Of a stretch of 64,000 nucleotides of DNA, positions 24,413-38,362 are shown piece by piece (within the stretch, counting starts at the first letter, position 1; each line of letters starts with the position of its first letter). Origin of the DNA: Azohydromonas australica DSM 1124. GTDB taxonomy: Bacteria > Pseudomonadota > Gammaproteobacteria > Burkholderiales > Burkholderiaceae_C. The translations under genes were made by a program, and so were the position numbers. The stretch covers positions 62,001 through 126,000 of the forward strand of contig NZ_AUMO01000045.1 of assembly GCF_000430725.1 (NCBI RefSeq), read 5' to 3'. Below the pieces are notes generated by a model. It did no database searches and was not told the origin of the DNA. It saw only the letters and a list, made by a program, of their open reading frames with translations.

Positions 24413-25013
24413 CCAAGCCACCAACGACGGGTTCGATGCCGTGCGCATCGGGCTGGTGTCCATCAGCGACCGCGCCAGCGCCGGCGTCTACCAGGACCAG
24501 GGCCTGCCCGCGCTGCGCGAGTGGCTCACGCGCGCCGTGCGCAACCCGGTGCAGTGGGTGGAGCGGCTGATCCCCGACGAGCAGGAAGGCATCAGCGCCG
24601 CGCTGCGCGCGCTGGTGGACGACGAGGGCTGCGACCTGGTGCTGACCACCGGCGGCACCGGCCCCGCGCCGCGCGACGTCACGCCCGAGGCCACGCTGGC
24701 GGTGGCGCACAAGGAGATGCCGGGCTTCGGCGAGCAGATGCGCCAGATCAGCCTGCGCTTCGTGCCCACGGCCATCCTCTCGCGCCAGGTGGCGGTGATC
24801 CGCGGCAAGGCGCTGATCATCAACCTGCCGGGGCAGCCCAAGGCCATCGCTGAGACGCTGGAGGGCCTGCCCAGCGCCACGCCGCCGGCCCCGGGCATCT
24901 TCGCCGCGGTGCCCTACTGCATCGACCTCATTGGCGGCCCGTACATCGAGACCGACCCGGCGGTGTGCAAGGCGTTCCGGCCGAAGTCGGCGATCCGGCC
25001 GCCCAAGGCCTGA
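24405..25013 (+). CDS. mog: Molybdopterin adenylyltransferase
   Basis: Mog adenylates molybdopterin before molybdenum insertion. The 202 residues contain IGLVSISDRASAG at the N terminus, the MPT-binding motif TTGGTGPAPRDVTPEA near residues 82-97, and NLPGQPKAI, characteristic of MogA rather than MoaB. Its start lies inside the last codons of darP. The nitrate reductase at 6636-9446 is a likely client of the cofactor pathway. Confidence 0.94.
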   Translation: MSDQATNDGFDAVRIGLVSISDRASAGVYQDQGLPALREWLTRAVRNPVQWVERLIPDEQEGISAALRALVDDEGCDLVLTTGGTGPAPRDVTPEATLAVAHKEMPGFGEQMRQISLRFVPTAILSRQVAVIRGKALIINLPGQPKAIAETLEGLPSATPPAPGIFAAVPYCIDLIGGPYIETDPAVCKAFRPKSAIRPPKA

Positions 25014-25031
25014 ATCGCCCGTCCCTGACGT

Positions 25032-25064
25032 GACAACGGCGCCCTCGGGCGCCGTTGTCGTTTG
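25032..25064. terminator. Terminator between convergent mog and cysE
   Basis: GACAACGGCGCC (25032-25043) pairs with GGCGCCGTTGTC (25048-25059): 12 bp with a CTCG tetraloop, then GTTTGG. It can serve both converging genes. Confidence 0.75.
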
Positions 25065-25106
25065 GTTCGCGCCGCCACCGCGGGCCGCGTCAAAGCCTGA
25101 GCCTGA

Positions 25107-25883
25107 TTACTTCACCAGCCGGTTCAGCCGCTCCGCGTCGAACTGCTCGGTGGTATGGGCATCGGAAGGCAGTTCATCCGCCGGCAGCTCGCGGGTGCGG
25201 CCCGAGAGCTTCTCGATCGCCTGCCACAGCATCGCGATCTGGTGCTCGTGGCTGGAGGCGTTGTCGATCAGGCCCTTCATCGCCTGCGCCACCGGGTCGT
25301 CGCCCTGCGTCACGCCGTAGGCCGAGAAGCCCATCTTGGCCGCGGCGGCTTCGCGCGCGGCCTCGGCCTCGGCCTGGATCACGCGCGCCGGGTTGCCCAC
25401 GGCCGTGGCGCCCGGGGGCACCGGCTTGACCACCACGGCGCCGGAGCCGATGCGCGCGCCCGCCCCCACCGTGAAGCCGCCCAGCACCTGCGCGTTGGCG
25501 CCCACGATCACGCCCGCTTCCAGCGTCGGGTGCCGCTTGGAGCCGCGCGTGAGCGAGGTGCCGCCCAGCGTCACGCCCTGGTAGATGGTGCAGCCGTCGC
25601 CGATCTCGGCCGTCTCGCCGATGACCACGCCCATGCCGTGGTCGATGAACACGCGCCGGCCGATCGTGGCGCCCGGATGGATCTCGATGCCGGTGAAGAA
25701 GCGCCCCAGGTGCGAGACGAAGCGCCCCAGCCAGCGCAGGCCGTGCTGCCAGCACCAGTGCGAGAGGTGGTGAAAGATCAGCGCGTGCACACCCGGGTAA
25801 CAGGTGAGCACCTCCCAGTTGGAGCGCGCGGCAGGGTCGCGCTCCCGGATGCAGGAGATGGTTTCACGCAGGCGGCTGAACAT
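25107..25883 (-). CDS. cysE: Serine O-acetyltransferase
   Basis: CysE makes O-acetylserine for cysteine synthesis. The 258 residues begin [20 protein letters not shown], then enter a left-handed beta-helix of hexapeptide repeats with the catalytic segment [16 protein letters not shown] and VTLGGTS. The C-terminal 60 residues beyond the usual core are charged and not conserved in E. coli CysE. The start is the ATG at 25883. It lies 83 bases downstream of trmJ on the same strand. Confidence 0.94.
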   Translation of the reverse strand: MFSRLRETISCIRERDPAARSNWEVLTCYPGVHALIFHHLSHWCWQHGLRWLGRFVSHLGRFFTGIEIHPGATIGRRVFIDHGMGVVIGETAEIGDGCTIYQGVTLGGTSLTRGSKRHPTLEAGVIVGANAQVLGGFTVGAGARIGSGAVVVKPVPPGATAVGNPARVIQAEAEAAREAAAAKMGFSAYGVTQGDDPVAQAMKGLIDNASSHEHQIAMLWQAIEKLSGRTRELPADELPSDAHTTEQFDAERLNRLVK

Positions 25884-25966
25884 GGTTATGACTTCCCTGG
25901 GGGGTTCCGAAGTGTAGGCAAGCCGGGCGAACCCTGTTGCGCGAACAGCGGCACGAAAGCTGCAGA

Positions 25967-26824
25967 TCAGCCGCCGCCCTTGCGCGCGGCGCGCTGCACC
26001 GCGCGCGCGATGCCCCGCAGGATGTGCACCTCCTCCGCCGTGGGCTGCGCCCGGTTGATGAGCTGCTGCAGCCGCGGCAGCAGTTTCTTGGGCGCGGCCG
26101 GGTCCAGAAAGCCGATCTCCACCAGCACCTCGCGCCAGTGCTCCAGCGCGCCCTGCACCGCCACGCCGTCGGCCAGCCGCGGGTCCGGCACGCGCGGCAC
26201 CACGCCGAAGCCGCCCAGCGCCTGGCGCCAGTCGTAGGCGACGAGCTGCACCGCCTGCGAGAGGTTGAGCGAGCCGTAGTCCGGATGCGTGGGGACGGAC
26301 AGGCAGGCGTGGCAGCGGTAGACGTCCTCGTTGCTCATGCCGTAGCGCTCGCTGCCGAAGACGAAGGCCACGCGGTGCGGCCCGGCGGCCAGGCTGGGCA
26401 GCAGCTCGCGCGGGGCGTGCGTGGGCGGGCCGAAGTCGCGCGGCGTCATGGCCGTGGCGCAGGCGAAGGAGACGCCTTCCAGCGCCTCGGCCAGCGAACC
26501 GACGATGCGCGCGCGCGCCAGGATGTCGGCCGCGCCGCTGGCCAGGGCCACCGTCTCCTCGCGGCACAGCACGTCGGCGAAGCGCGGCTGCACCAGCACC
26601 AGGTCGGCGAAGCCCATGACCTTCATGGCGCGCGCGGCCGCGCCCACGTTGCCGGGATGGCTGGTGTGCAGCAGCACGAAGCGGGTGCCGTCGCGCGGCG
26701 GGCCGGACGGCGTGGCAGGCGCGGCGCCGCCGGCCATGTCGGGCGTGGTGGGCGTCACGCCGGGCGGGACTTCGGTGGCGGCCTTGCCGGGTGTGGTGCT
26801 TGCTCGCGCGTCGGGATCGGGCAT
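25967..26824 (-). CDS. trmJ: tRNA (Cm32/Um32) 2'-O-methyltransferase, TrmJ type
   Basis: The 285-residue SPOUT methyltransferase shows [20 protein letters not shown], the cofactor loop [13 protein letters not shown] and the knot segment [14 protein letters not shown]. TrmJ methylates the ribose at position 32 of the tRNA anticodon loop. Compared with E. coli TrmJ there is an extra Pro/Thr/Ala-rich stretch of about 45 residues at the N terminus; a later start at Met30 is possible. The gene is divergent from suhB, 128 bases away, matching common synteny with suhB and cysE. Confidence 0.9.
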   Translation of the reverse strand: MPDPDARASTTPGKAATEVPPGVTPTTPDMAGGAAPATPSGPPRDGTRFVLLHTSHPGNVGAAARAMKVMGFADLVLVQPRFADVLCREETVALASGAADILARARIVGSLAEALEGVSFACATAMTPRDFGPPTHAPRELLPSLAAGPHRVAFVFGSERYGMSNEDVYRCHACLSVPTHPDYGSLNLSQAVQLVAYDWRQALGGFGVVPRVPDPRLADGVAVQGALEHWREVLVEIGFLDPAAPKKLLPRLQQLINRAQPTAEEVHILRGIARAVQRAARKGGG

Positions 26825-26952
26825 CGGACTTACAATCTAGGGTTCTCCCGCAGCATTGTCGCTGCCCGCTCTTTCTTTCCCGCAGCCGTCTCCCGCGCCC
26901 GTTCGCTTCCCCCACGAGCGTTCGACCCTCCAGATTCAACAAAGGCCGATCC

Positions 26953-27957
26953 ATGTCCCAAGCGCTTCATCCCATGCTCAACATCGCCATCAAGGCGGCT
27001 CGCGCGGCGGGGGCGATCATCAACCGGGCCTCGATGGACCTGGACCTGCTGCGCATCAACACCAAAGGCCCCAACGACTTCGTCAGCGAAGTGGACCAGG
27101 CCGCCGAGCAGGTGATCATCGAGACGCTGCTGCAGGCCTATCCGGGCCACGGCATCCTGGCCGAGGAGTCCGGCCGCGAGCACGGCGCGCGCGACAGCGA
27201 GTACGTCTGGATCATCGATCCGCTGGACGGCACCACCAACTTCATCCACGGCTTCCCGGTGTACGCCGTGTCCATCGCGCTGGCGCACCGCGGCGTGGTG
27301 CAGCAGGCCGTCGTCTACGACCCCAGCCGCAACGACCTCTTCTACGCCACCAAGGGCCGCGGCGCCTACCTCAACGACCGCCGGCTGCGCGTGTCCAAGC
27401 GCACGCGCATGCAGGACGCGCTCATCGGCACGGGCTTCCCCTTCCGCCGCGGCGACAACTTCAAGCGCTACCTCAAGATCTTCGAGGAGGTGATGCAGCA
27501 GTGCGCCGGCCTGCGCCGCCCCGGCGCCGCCGCGCTGGACCTGTGCTACGTCGCGGCCGGCTACTACGACGCCTTCTTCGAGACCGGCCTGAACCCCTGG
27601 GACGTGGCCGCGGGCTCGCTGATCATCACCGAGGCCGGCGGCCTCATCGGCAACTTCACCGGCGAGAGCGACTACCTGTACCAGCGCGAGGTGGTGGCCG
27701 CCACGCCGCGCATCTACGGCCAGCTGGTGCAGATCCTGGCGCCCTACACCCGCGTCATCAAGGCCGACGAGGCCGAGGAAGGCGCCGCGCCGGCCGCCGA
27801 CGGCCAGCCCACGCCCGAACAGGCGCTGGCCGACAGCCTGAAGGCCGAACCGGCGGCCGAGCCCGCGCCCAAGAAGGGCCCGGTGCGCATCCGCAAGGGC
27901 GGCGACGCCGCGCCGGCCGCCCCGGCCACGCCGCCGGCCGAAGACGCCCCGTTCTGA
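26953..27957 (+). CDS. suhB: Inositol monophosphatase family protein SuhB
   Basis: SuhB dephosphorylates inositol phosphates and, in E. coli, joins the rRNA antitermination complex. Metal-site motifs are [12 protein letters not shown] (residues 93-104) and [15 protein letters not shown] (near 216-230). The core ends near residue 270 and is followed by about 60 residues rich in Ala, Pro and Lys, which E. coli SuhB (267 residues) lacks. The start is the ATG at 26953; longer in-frame starts upstream add implausible residues. It precedes mutS by 27 bases. Confidence 0.93.
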   Translation: MSQALHPMLNIAIKAARAAGAIINRASMDLDLLRINTKGPNDFVSEVDQAAEQVIIETLLQAYPGHGILAEESGREHGARDSEYVWIIDPLDGTTNFIHGFPVYAVSIALAHRGVVQQAVVYDPSRNDLFYATKGRGAYLNDRRLRVSKRTRMQDALIGTGFPFRRGDNFKRYLKIFEEVMQQCAGLRRPGAAALDLCYVAAGYYDAFFETGLNPWDVAAGSLIITEAGGLIGNFTGESDYLYQREVVAATPRIYGQLVQILAPYTRVIKADEAEEGAAPAADGQPTPEQALADSLKAEPAAEPAPKKGPVRIRKGGDAAPAAPATPPAEDAPF

Positions 27958-27984
27958 CGCTTTTCCAGGAAAGGGCCGCCGCCC

Positions 27985-30588
27985 ATGGCGTTGGATGAAA
28001 AGGCGCTGGCCGGCCACACGCCGGTGATGCAGCAATACCTCCGCATCAAGGCGGAGTTCCCGGACGCCCTCGTGCTCTTCCGCATGGGGGACTTCTACGA
28101 GCTGTTCTACGAGGACGCCCGCCGCGCCAACCGGCTGCTGGACGTCACGCTCACCAGCCGCGGCCAGAGCAACGGCGAGCCCGTGCTCATGGCCGGCGTG
28201 CCCGTGCACGCGCTGGAGACCTACCTCGGCAAGCTCATCCGCCTGGGCGAGGCCGTGGCCATCGCCGAGCAGGTGGGCGACGTCAACGCCAAGGGCCCGG
28301 TGGAGCGCAAGGTGGTGCGGGTGGTCACGCCCGGCACCGTCACCGACACCGAGCTGCTCAACGAGCGCCAGGACACGCTGCTGCTGGCGGCGCACCGCAA
28401 GGGCAACCTCTGGGGCCTGGCGTGGCTGGGCCTGTCCAGCGCGCAGCTGGGCCTGACCGAGTGCAGCGAGCGCGAGCTGCCGGGCTGGCTGGCGCGGCTG
28501 GCACCGGCCGAAGTGCTGCACGCCGACGCGGGCGATCCCGCGCCGGCGCTGGCCGCCAGCGGCGCGGCGCTCACCCGGCGCCCGGCCTGGCAGTTCGACG
28601 CCGCCGGCGGGTTGCGCAAGCTGTGCACGCAGCTGCAGGTGCAGAGCCTGCAGGCCTTCGACGCCCAGGAGCTGGCCGTCGCCCATGCCGCGTCCTCGGC
28701 GCTGCTGGCCTACGCCGAGCACACGCAGGGGCAGGCGCTGTCGCACGTGGCCACGCTGCGCGTGGAGCGCGCCGACGAGCTGCTGGACCTGCCGCCCGCG
28801 ACGCAGCGCAACCTGGAGCTGGTGCAGACCCTGCGCGGCGAGGACGGCCCCACCCTGCTGTCGCTGCTCGACGGCTGCCGCAGCGGCATGGGCAGCCGGC
28901 TGCTGCGCCAGTGGCTGACGCAGCCCGCGCGCGCCCGCGACGCGGCCAAGGCGCGGCACGAGGCCATCGCCCAGCTGCACACGCAGGGCCACGAGCCGCT
29001 GCGCGAGCGGCTGCGCCACATCAGCGACGTGGAGCGCATCGCCTCGCGCATCGCGCTGCGCCAGGTGCGCCCGCGCGAGCTGGCGGGCCTGCGCGAGACG
29101 CTGCTGTCGCTGCCCACGCTGGAGGCCACGGTGCCCGAGGGCGCGCCGCTGCTGCTGATGCTCAAGGCCTCGCTGCAGCCCTCGCCGGAGATCGCCGCGC
29201 TGCTGCAGCGCACGCTGCTGGCCGAGCCCGCGGCGCTGCTGCGCGACGGCGGCGTGATCGCCCCGGGGCTGGACGCCGACCTGGACGAGCTGCGTGGCAT
29301 CAACGAGCACTGCGACGCCTTCCTGCTGGCGCTGGAGACCCGGGAGCGCGAGCGCACCGGCATCTCCAACCTGCGCGTCCAGTACAACAAGGTGCACGGC
29401 TTCTACATCGAGGTCACCACCGGCCAGCTCGGCCGCGTGCCCGACGACTACCGCCGCCGCCAGACGCTCAAGAACGCCGAGCGCTTCATCACGCCGGAGC
29501 TGAAGGCTTTCGAAGACAAGGCCTTGTCCGCGCAGGAGCGGTCGCTGGCGCGCGAGAAGTGGCTGTACGAGCAGCTGCTGGACCAGCTGCAGCCCCACCT
29601 GCCGGTGCTGCTGGAGCTGGCGCGCGCGCTGGCGGCGCTGGACGTGCTCTCCACGCTGGCCGAGCGCGCCGCGACGCTCAACTGGTGCCGGCCGCAGTTC
29701 GTGCCGCAGCCCTGCATCGACATCGAGGCCGGGCGCCACCCGGTGGTGGAGGCGCGGCTGGCCGAGAGCGGCGGCGGCAGCTTCATCGCCAACAACTGCC
29801 GGCTCGAAGCGCGCACGCGCATGCTCGTGATCACCGGCCCGAACATGGGCGGCAAGAGCACCTACATGCGCCAGGTGGCGCTGATCGCGCTGCTGGCGGC
29901 CATGGGCTCCTACGTGCCGGCCAAGAGCTGCCGCCTGGGGCCGATGGATGCCATCCACACCCGCATCGGCGCCGCGGACGACCTGGCCAACGCGCAGTCC
30001 ACCTTCATGCTGGAGATGACGGAGGCCGCGGCCATCGTGCACAGCGCCACCGAGCACAGCCTGGTGCTGATGGACGAGATCGGGCGCGGCACCTCCACCT
30101 TCGACGGCCTGGCGCTGGCCGGCGCCATCGCCAGCCACCTGCACGACCGCAACCGCGCCTTCACGCTGTTCGCCACGCACTACTTCGAGCTGACCGCCTT
30201 CCCGGAGAAGCACCCGCAGGCGATCAACGTGCACGTCAGCGCCGTGGAGGGCAGCGGGCACGACATCGTGTTCCTGCACGAGATCCAGAGCGGCCCGGCG
30301 AGTCGCAGCTACGGCGTGCAGGTGGCGCGGCTGGCGGGCATGCCGGCCTCGCTGATCCGCCAGGCACGCGCCACGCTGGAGGCGCTGGAAGCGCAGCAGC
30401 GCAGCGGCCAGACGCAGGTGGACCTGTTTGCCGCGCCGCCCGCGCTGCCTGACCCCGAGCCCGACCTGGTGCGCGAGCCCTCGGCGCTGGAGGAGGCGCT
30501 GGCGGGCATCAATCCCGACATGCTCACCCCGCGCGAAGCGCTGGACGCGCTCTACCGCCTCAAAACTCTCCTTGCGGAGGCCACATGA
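27985..30588 (+). CDS. mutS: DNA mismatch repair ATPase MutS
   Basis: MutS recognises mismatches and recruits MutL (50158-52149 in this window). The 867 residues are full length: mismatch-binding domain with [11 protein letters not shown] near residue 36, connector, lever and clamp regions, and the ATPase with Walker [14 protein letters not shown] near residue 617, then [16 protein letters not shown] and ATHYFELT. The stop overlaps the next start (ATGA), so the Anbu gene is translationally coupled. Confidence 0.97.
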   Translation: MALDEKALAGHTPVMQQYLRIKAEFPDALVLFRMGDFYELFYEDARRANRLLDVTLTSRGQSNGEPVLMAGVPVHALETYLGKLIRLGEAVAIAEQVGDVNAKGPVERKVVRVVTPGTVTDTELLNERQDTLLLAAHRKGNLWGLAWLGLSSAQLGLTECSERELPGWLARLAPAEVLHADAGDPAPALAASGAALTRRPAWQFDAAGGLRKLCTQLQVQSLQAFDAQELAVAHAASSALLAYAEHTQGQALSHVATLRVERADELLDLPPATQRNLELVQTLRGEDGPTLLSLLDGCRSGMGSRLLRQWLTQPARARDAAKARHEAIAQLHTQGHEPLRERLRHISDVERIASRIALRQVRPRELAGLRETLLSLPTLEATVPEGAPLLLMLKASLQPSPEIAALLQRTLLAEPAALLRDGGVIAPGLDADLDELRGINEHCDAFLLALETRERERTGISNLRVQYNKVHGFYIEVTTGQLGRVPDDYRRRQTLKNAERFITPELKAFEDKALSAQERSLAREKWLYEQLLDQLQPHLPVLLELARALAALDVLSTLAERAATLNWCRPQFVPQPCIDIEAGRHPVVEARLAESGGGSFIANNCRLEARTRMLVITGPNMGGKSTYMRQVALIALLAAMGSYVPAKSCRLGPMDAIHTRIGAADDLANAQSTFMLEMTEAAAIVHSATEHSLVLMDEIGRGTSTFDGLALAGAIASHLHDRNRAFTLFATHYFELTAFPEKHPQAINVHVSAVEGSGHDIVFLHEIQSGPASRSYGVQVARLAGMPASLIRQARATLEALEAQQRSGQTQVDLFAAPPALPDPEPDLVREPSALEEALAGINPDMLTPREALDALYRLKTLLAEAT

Positions 30589-31418
30589 CCTACTGCCTTG
30601 GCATCCGGCTCGACGCCGGCCTCGTCTTCCTCTCCGACTCGCGCACCAACGCGGGCATGGACCAGATCAGCACCTTCCGCAAGATGATGGTGTACGAGCG
30701 CCCGGGCGACCGCTTCATGACGCTGCTGTCGGCGGGCAACCTGAGCATCTCGCAGTCGGTGCGGGAGCTGCTGCAGGTGGAGCGCATCGACGGCGGCCAC
30801 GGCGAGCCGCCGATCACGATCTGGAACGCGCGCAGCATGTTCGACGCGGTGCGCGTGCTCAGCGCCGCGGTGCGCCGCGTCTACGAGCAGGACGGGCATT
30901 CGCTCAAGCGCCACGGCATCGACTTCAACACCTCGCTGATCTTCGGCGGCCAGATCGGGCGCGAGCCCATGCGCATGTTCCTGGTGTACTCCGAGGGCAA
31001 CTTCATCGAGGCCACGCGCGAGACGCCTTACTTCCAGATCGGCGAGAGCAAGTACGGCAAGCCGGTGCTGGACCGCCTCATCAACCCGCGCACCTCGCTG
31101 GACCAGGCCGCCAAGTGCGCGCTGGTGTCCATGGACTCCACGCTCAAGTCCAACCTCTCGGTGGGGCTGCCGCTGGACCTGCTGGTCTACCGCGCGGGCG
31201 AGCTGCACGCCGACCGCCTGATCTGCATCGACGAGTTCAACCCGTACTTCCAGATGGTGCGCGGCGCCTGGGGACAGCGGCTGCGCGAGGTGTTCGACAC
31301 CATGGACGACCCGCGCTGGGACGGCGGCGACAGCGCCCACCCGCTGCTGGCGAGTTCCGAGCGCTACGAGCCGCTGACCAAGATCATCGGTCCCGAGACG
31401 CGCCTGGCCGCGGGATGA
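30585..31418 (+). CDS. Anbu, bacterial proteasome-related Ntn hydrolase
   Basis: The 277 residues begin [20 protein letters not shown]; after Met removal Thr1 would be the nucleophile, with the family aspartate in LSDSRTNAG and the lysine in FRKMMVY, the pattern of Anbu. Anbu proteins assemble into open helical rings and are proposed ancestors of proteasome subunits; cellular substrates are unknown. In most genomes anbu sits with an alpha-E domain, an ATP-grasp and a transglutaminase-like gene, none of which is here. Instead it overlaps mutS upstream and a hydrolase gene downstream by 4 bases each. Confidence 0.88.
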   Translation: MTYCLGIRLDAGLVFLSDSRTNAGMDQISTFRKMMVYERPGDRFMTLLSAGNLSISQSVRELLQVERIDGGHGEPPITIWNARSMFDAVRVLSAAVRRVYEQDGHSLKRHGIDFNTSLIFGGQIGREPMRMFLVYSEGNFIEATRETPYFQIGESKYGKPVLDRLINPRTSLDQAAKCALVSMDSTLKSNLSVGLPLDLLVYRAGELHADRLICIDEFNPYFQMVRGAWGQRLREVFDTMDDPRWDGGDSAHPLLASSERYEPLTKIIGPETRLAAG

Positions 31419-32224
31419 GCGCGGCGGCGGCGCCGCGCTGCATCGTCTTCGCCCACGGCAACGGCTTTCCGGCCGGCACCTACGCGCGGCTGTTCGAGGC
31501 CTGGCGCGCCGCAGGCTACGAGGTGCTGGCGCCGCGGCGCTTCGGCCACGACCCGCGCTTCCCTGTGGGCGACGGCTGGGGGCAGCTGCGCGACGAGCTG
31601 GCGCATTTCATCGAGCGCCACGCCACGGCGCCGGTGTTCCTGGTGGGGCACTCGCTGGGCGGGCTGCTGTGCCTCAAGACCGCCTCGCGCCGCCCGCAGC
31701 TCGTGCGCGGCGTGGTGGTGCTGGACTCGCCCATCTTCGCCGGCTGGCGCGCGCAGGTCGTGCACCTGGCCAAGGTCACCGGGCTGATGCGGCGCGTCTC
31801 GCCCGGGCGCATCTCGCGCCGGCGCCGGCGCGAATGGCCTTCGCACGAGGCGGTGCGCCAGCATTTCAGCGGCAAGTCGGTGTTCGCCGGCTGGGACCCG
31901 CGCGTGCTCGACGACTACCTGCACGCCGGCTTCGAGGAGCGCGAGGGCCGCGTGCGGCTGGCCTTCGAGCCCGAGGTCGAGACGCGCATCTACGACACGC
32001 TGCCGCACGACCTGGCGCGCACGCTGCGCCGCCATCCCGTGCCGTGCCCGGTGGGTTTCGTCGCCGGCACGCGCTCCGAGGAGATGCGCCAGGGCGGCAC
32101 CGCGCTGGCGCAGCGCCTGGCCGGCGCGCGCTTCCGATGGATCGAAGGCACGCACCTTTACCCCATGGAAAGCCCCGCGCCCACGGCCGCGCTGGTGCTG
32201 GAGCTGCTGGCCGACATGCCCTAG
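31415..32224 (+). CDS. Alpha/beta hydrolase
   Basis: The 269-residue protein has an oxyanion segment [12 protein letters not shown], the nucleophile elbow VGHSLGGLL and a C-terminal catalytic histidine candidate in [11 protein letters not shown]. There is no signal peptide. The substrate cannot be inferred. The start is the ATG at 31415, overlapping the Anbu stop, so mutS, Anbu and the hydrolase form one coupled unit. It contains an unusual Arg cluster (SRRRRREW) in the cap region. Confidence 0.85.
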   Translation: MSAAAAPRCIVFAHGNGFPAGTYARLFEAWRAAGYEVLAPRRFGHDPRFPVGDGWGQLRDELAHFIERHATAPVFLVGHSLGGLLCLKTASRRPQLVRGVVVLDSPIFAGWRAQVVHLAKVTGLMRRVSPGRISRRRRREWPSHEAVRQHFSGKSVFAGWDPRVLDDYLHAGFEEREGRVRLAFEPEVETRIYDTLPHDLARTLRRHPVPCPVGFVAGTRSEEMRQGGTALAQRLAGARFRWIEGTHLYPMESPAPTAALVLELLADMP

Positions 32225-32264
32225 GAACTGCCCGGGGCGTCAGGGGGGCGCCGGAGGCGGCACG

Positions 32265-33994
<1,730 letters not shown>

Positions 33995-34005
33995 AGGAGA
34001 CCCGC

Positions 34006-34863
<858 letters not shown>

Positions 34864-34877
34864 AGGACCCGACCCCG

Positions 34878-35168
34878 ATGAGCGCCTACATCATTGCCGA
34901 CGTGCAGATCACCGACGCGCAGAAGATGGCCAACTACCGCGAGTGGAGCACCCGCGCCATGCAGGAGCACGGCGTGGAGGTGCTGGTGCGCGGCGGCGCC
35001 ATCGAGGTGCTCGAAGGGCCGTGGTCGCCCGAGCGCATCGTGGTGCTGCGCTTCGAGAACGCCGAGAAGGCGCGGGCCTACTACGACAGCGAGACCTACA
35101 CCCATGCGCGCAGCCTGCGTGAAGGCGCGGGCGTGATGCGCATGATCCTGGTCGAAGGCGTCGCCTGA
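34878..35168 (+). CDS. DUF1330 protein (dimeric alpha/beta-barrel type)
   Basis: The 96-residue protein begins MSAYIIADVQITDAQKMANY and contains VRGGAIEVLEGPWSPERIVVLRF and ARAYYDSETY, the DUF1330 pattern. The family has a ferredoxin-like dimer fold and no established function. It follows kdsA by 14 bases and precedes eno by 103 bases, so it is part of the same transcript. Confidence 0.9.
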   Translation: MSAYIIADVQITDAQKMANYREWSTRAMQEHGVEVLVRGGAIEVLEGPWSPERIVVLRFENAEKARAYYDSETYTHARSLREGAGVMRMILVEGVA

Positions 35169-35268
35169 AGGCGGCGTCCCCGGCCTGTTCCCAGAGCGCC
35201 GTCAACGCAACGGCCGCACGCCTGCCGGGCGTGTGCAGACTCGAATCCAACCCTACCGGAGAGATTGA

Positions 35269-36558
<1,290 letters not shown>

Positions 36559-36590
36559 TCCGGAAAGGCTTTAGGTATTCCGCATACCAC

Positions 36591-36666
36591 CACCCCGTTC
36601 GGGCTGAGCTTGTCGAAGCCCCTGCCTCTGCGCCTGCCCTTGGGCAGGCCCGGGGCGAACGGGGTG
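36591..36666. repeat. Dispersed stem-loop repeat, copy 3 (arms with altered centre)
   Basis: CACCCCGTTCGGGCTGAGC (from 36591) runs on to TTGTCGAAGCCC. The distal arm reads GGGGCGAACGGGGTG, ending at 36666. The centre contains its own GCCTGCCC/GGGCAGGC inverted repeat. It separates eno from ftsB. Confidence 0.82.
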
Positions 36667-36699
36667 CATTGCAACCGGAACACCTGAAGGTTCAAGGCC

Positions 36700-36978
36700 A
36701 TGCGACTGGTGACCCTGGTGCTGCTGGCGCTGCTGGCGCTGGTGCATTACGAGCTGTGGTGGAGCAAGGGCGGCGTGCGCAACGTGCAAGTGCTGCGCGC
36801 GCAGCTGCAGACCCAGCAGCAGGCCAACGCGCAGGCGCGCGAGGTCAACGAGCGCATGGCCAACGAGGTGGCCGACCTGCGCGACGGCCTGGAGATGGTC
36901 GAGGAACGTGCCCGCACCGAGCTGGGCATGGTCAAGCCCGACGAGATCCTGGTGCAGATCCCGCCGGCGCGGCACTGA
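36700..36978 (+). CDS. ftsB: Cell division protein FtsB
   Basis: FtsB, 92 residues, has one N-terminal membrane helix (about 2-20) followed by a coiled coil (about 27-70) and the conserved tail EERARTELGMVKPDEILVQI. It joins FtsL and FtsQ at the septum and signals to FtsWI. The position after enolase is typical of proteobacteria. The start ATG at 36700 lies downstream of AAGG. Confidence 0.94.
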   Translation: MRLVTLVLLALLALVHYELWWSKGGVRNVQVLRAQLQTQQQANAQAREVNERMANEVADLRDGLEMVEERARTELGMVKPDEILVQIPPARH

Positions 36979-36984
36979 CGCGCC

Positions 36985-37608
36985 ATGCAGTGGCTGCAAG
37001 CCGTCGTGTTCACGGCCTGGGGCGTGGCGGTCAGCCGCGCCGAGCTGCTGGCCTTCGTGCTGGCGCTGTGGATGGTCCACTGCAACCTGCGCGTGAACCC
37101 GCTGGGCTGGCCGCTGGCCATCGCCAGCAGCGCCCTCTACGCCCTGCTCTTCGCCGGCAGCCGCCTCTACGGCGAGGCGCTGCTGCAGCTCGTCTTCATT
37201 GCCGCAGCCCTGTGGGGCTGGTGGCAGTGGCTGCGCGGCACGCAGAACGACGGCCACGCGCTGCAGGTGCGCGACCTCGGCCGCCGCGGCCTGCTGCGGC
37301 TGAGCCTGGCGACGCTGGCGGCTTGGCCGCTGGTGGGCTGGCTGCTGGACAGCGCCACCGACTCCGACGTGCCCTACGCCGACGCCTTCACCACCGTGGC
37401 CAGCCTCGCCGGCCAGTGGCTGCTTGGGCGCAAGTACGTGCAGAACTGGCCGACCTGGCTGGCGGTCAACGTCGCCAGCGTCGCCCTCTTCGCCTACAAG
37501 GGCCTGTGGCTGACGGTGCTGCTCTACGCCCTCTTCGCCGTGCTGTCGGCCGTGGGCTGGCGGCGCTGGGCGCGGCTGGCGCGGCAGCGGACGCTGGCCT
37601 CGGCCTGA
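36985..37608 (+). CDS. pnuC: Nicotinamide riboside transporter PnuC
   Basis: The 207-residue, roughly seven-helix protein matches PnuC: the WALLAFVLALWMVHCN-like helix (ELLAFVLALWMVHCNLRVNP), LYGEALLQLVFIAAALWGWW, and GQWLLGRKYVQNWPTWLAVN. PnuC allows uptake of nicotinamide riboside, which is trapped by phosphorylation. It starts 6 bases after ftsB and is followed by a NadR-like kinase gene, giving a compact salvage pair. Confidence 0.93.
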   Translation: MQWLQAVVFTAWGVAVSRAELLAFVLALWMVHCNLRVNPLGWPLAIASSALYALLFAGSRLYGEALLQLVFIAAALWGWWQWLRGTQNDGHALQVRDLGRRGLLRLSLATLAAWPLVGWLLDSATDSDVPYADAFTTVASLAGQWLLGRKYVQNWPTWLAVNVASVALFAYKGLWLTVLLYALFAVLSAVGWRRWARLARQRTLASA

Positions 37609-37648
37609 GCCTTGCCACGCCGCCGGCGTGTGCCTCCCGCCGCCTGAC

Positions 37649-38353
37649 ATGCCCGCCTTCCCTGCTTCCCCCGCTTCCCTGAACGTCATCGCCCTGATCG
37701 GTGCCGAGAGCACGGGCAAGACCGTGCTGGCGCAAGCCCTGGCCGAGCGGCTGGCGCGCGAGACGGGCCTGTCCGTGGCCTGGGTGCCGGAGGTGCTGCG
37801 CGAGTGGTGCGAGCGCGAGGGCCGCACGCCGCGCGCCGAGGAACAGCTCGGCATCGCGCAAGCGCAGCAGCGCCGCCTGGAACGGGCCGCGGCCGAGCAC
37901 GACCTGGTGGTGGCCGACACCACGCCGCTGATGACGGCGGTCTACAGCGAGCTGCTGTTCGACGACCGCTCGCTGCACGCCATGGCGCTGGACTTCCAGC
38001 GCCGCTGCGCCGCGACGCTGCTCACCGCGCTGGACCTGCCCTGGGTGGCCGACGGCCACCAGCGCGACGGCCCGCAGGTGCGCGCGCCGGTGGACCGCCT
38101 GGTGCGCGGCCTGCTGCTGGCGCACGGGCTGTCGTGGTCGGTGGTGCGCGGCGAGGGCGAGGCGCGCGTGGACTGCGCGGTGGACGCCCTGTCGCCCTGG
38201 CTGCGCACGCTGCCCACGCCGCGCGCCGGCCTGTTCACGCGGCTGCGCGAGCGCGAGGCGGCACAGCCGGCCTGGCGCTGGGCGTGCGAGGACTGCGACG
38301 ACCCGCAGTGCGAGCACGCGCTGCGGGCATCGGCCGGGCGCGGCGCGCCCTGA
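37649..38353 (+). CDS. NadR-like nicotinamide riboside kinase domain protein
   Basis: The 234-residue P-loop protein has Walker A GAESTGKTVLA near residue 18, VPEVLREWCEREGR and VVADTTPLMTAVYSELLF, as in the C-terminal kinase domain of NadR. It would phosphorylate nicotinamide riboside imported by PnuC. There is no adenylyltransferase or DNA-binding domain. The tail carries CEDCDDPQCEH, a possible metal site not part of the NadR kinase core. I prefer the ATG at 37649 to a GTG at 37628. The gene converges on hslO with a 9-base gap and no visible terminator. Confidence 0.82.
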   Translation: MPAFPASPASLNVIALIGAESTGKTVLAQALAERLARETGLSVAWVPEVLREWCEREGRTPRAEEQLGIAQAQQRRLERAAAEHDLVVADTTPLMTAVYSELLFDDRSLHAMALDFQRRCAATLLTALDLPWVADGHQRDGPQVRAPVDRLVRGLLLAHGLSWSVVRGEGEARVDCAVDALSPWLRTLPTPRAGLFTRLREREAAQPAWRWACEDCDDPQCEHALRASAGRGAP

Positions 38354-38362
38354 CCCGGAGAC

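Noticed and set aside
26831..26836. TACAAT as a -10 box for suhB
   Set aside because: No -35 at a usable distance; the only TTGCTC is 25 bases upstream. Too weak to list.
26830..30279. 1149-codon open frame antisense to suhB and mutS
   Set aside because: Shadow frame; no domain can be recognised and the opposite strand encodes two complete known proteins.
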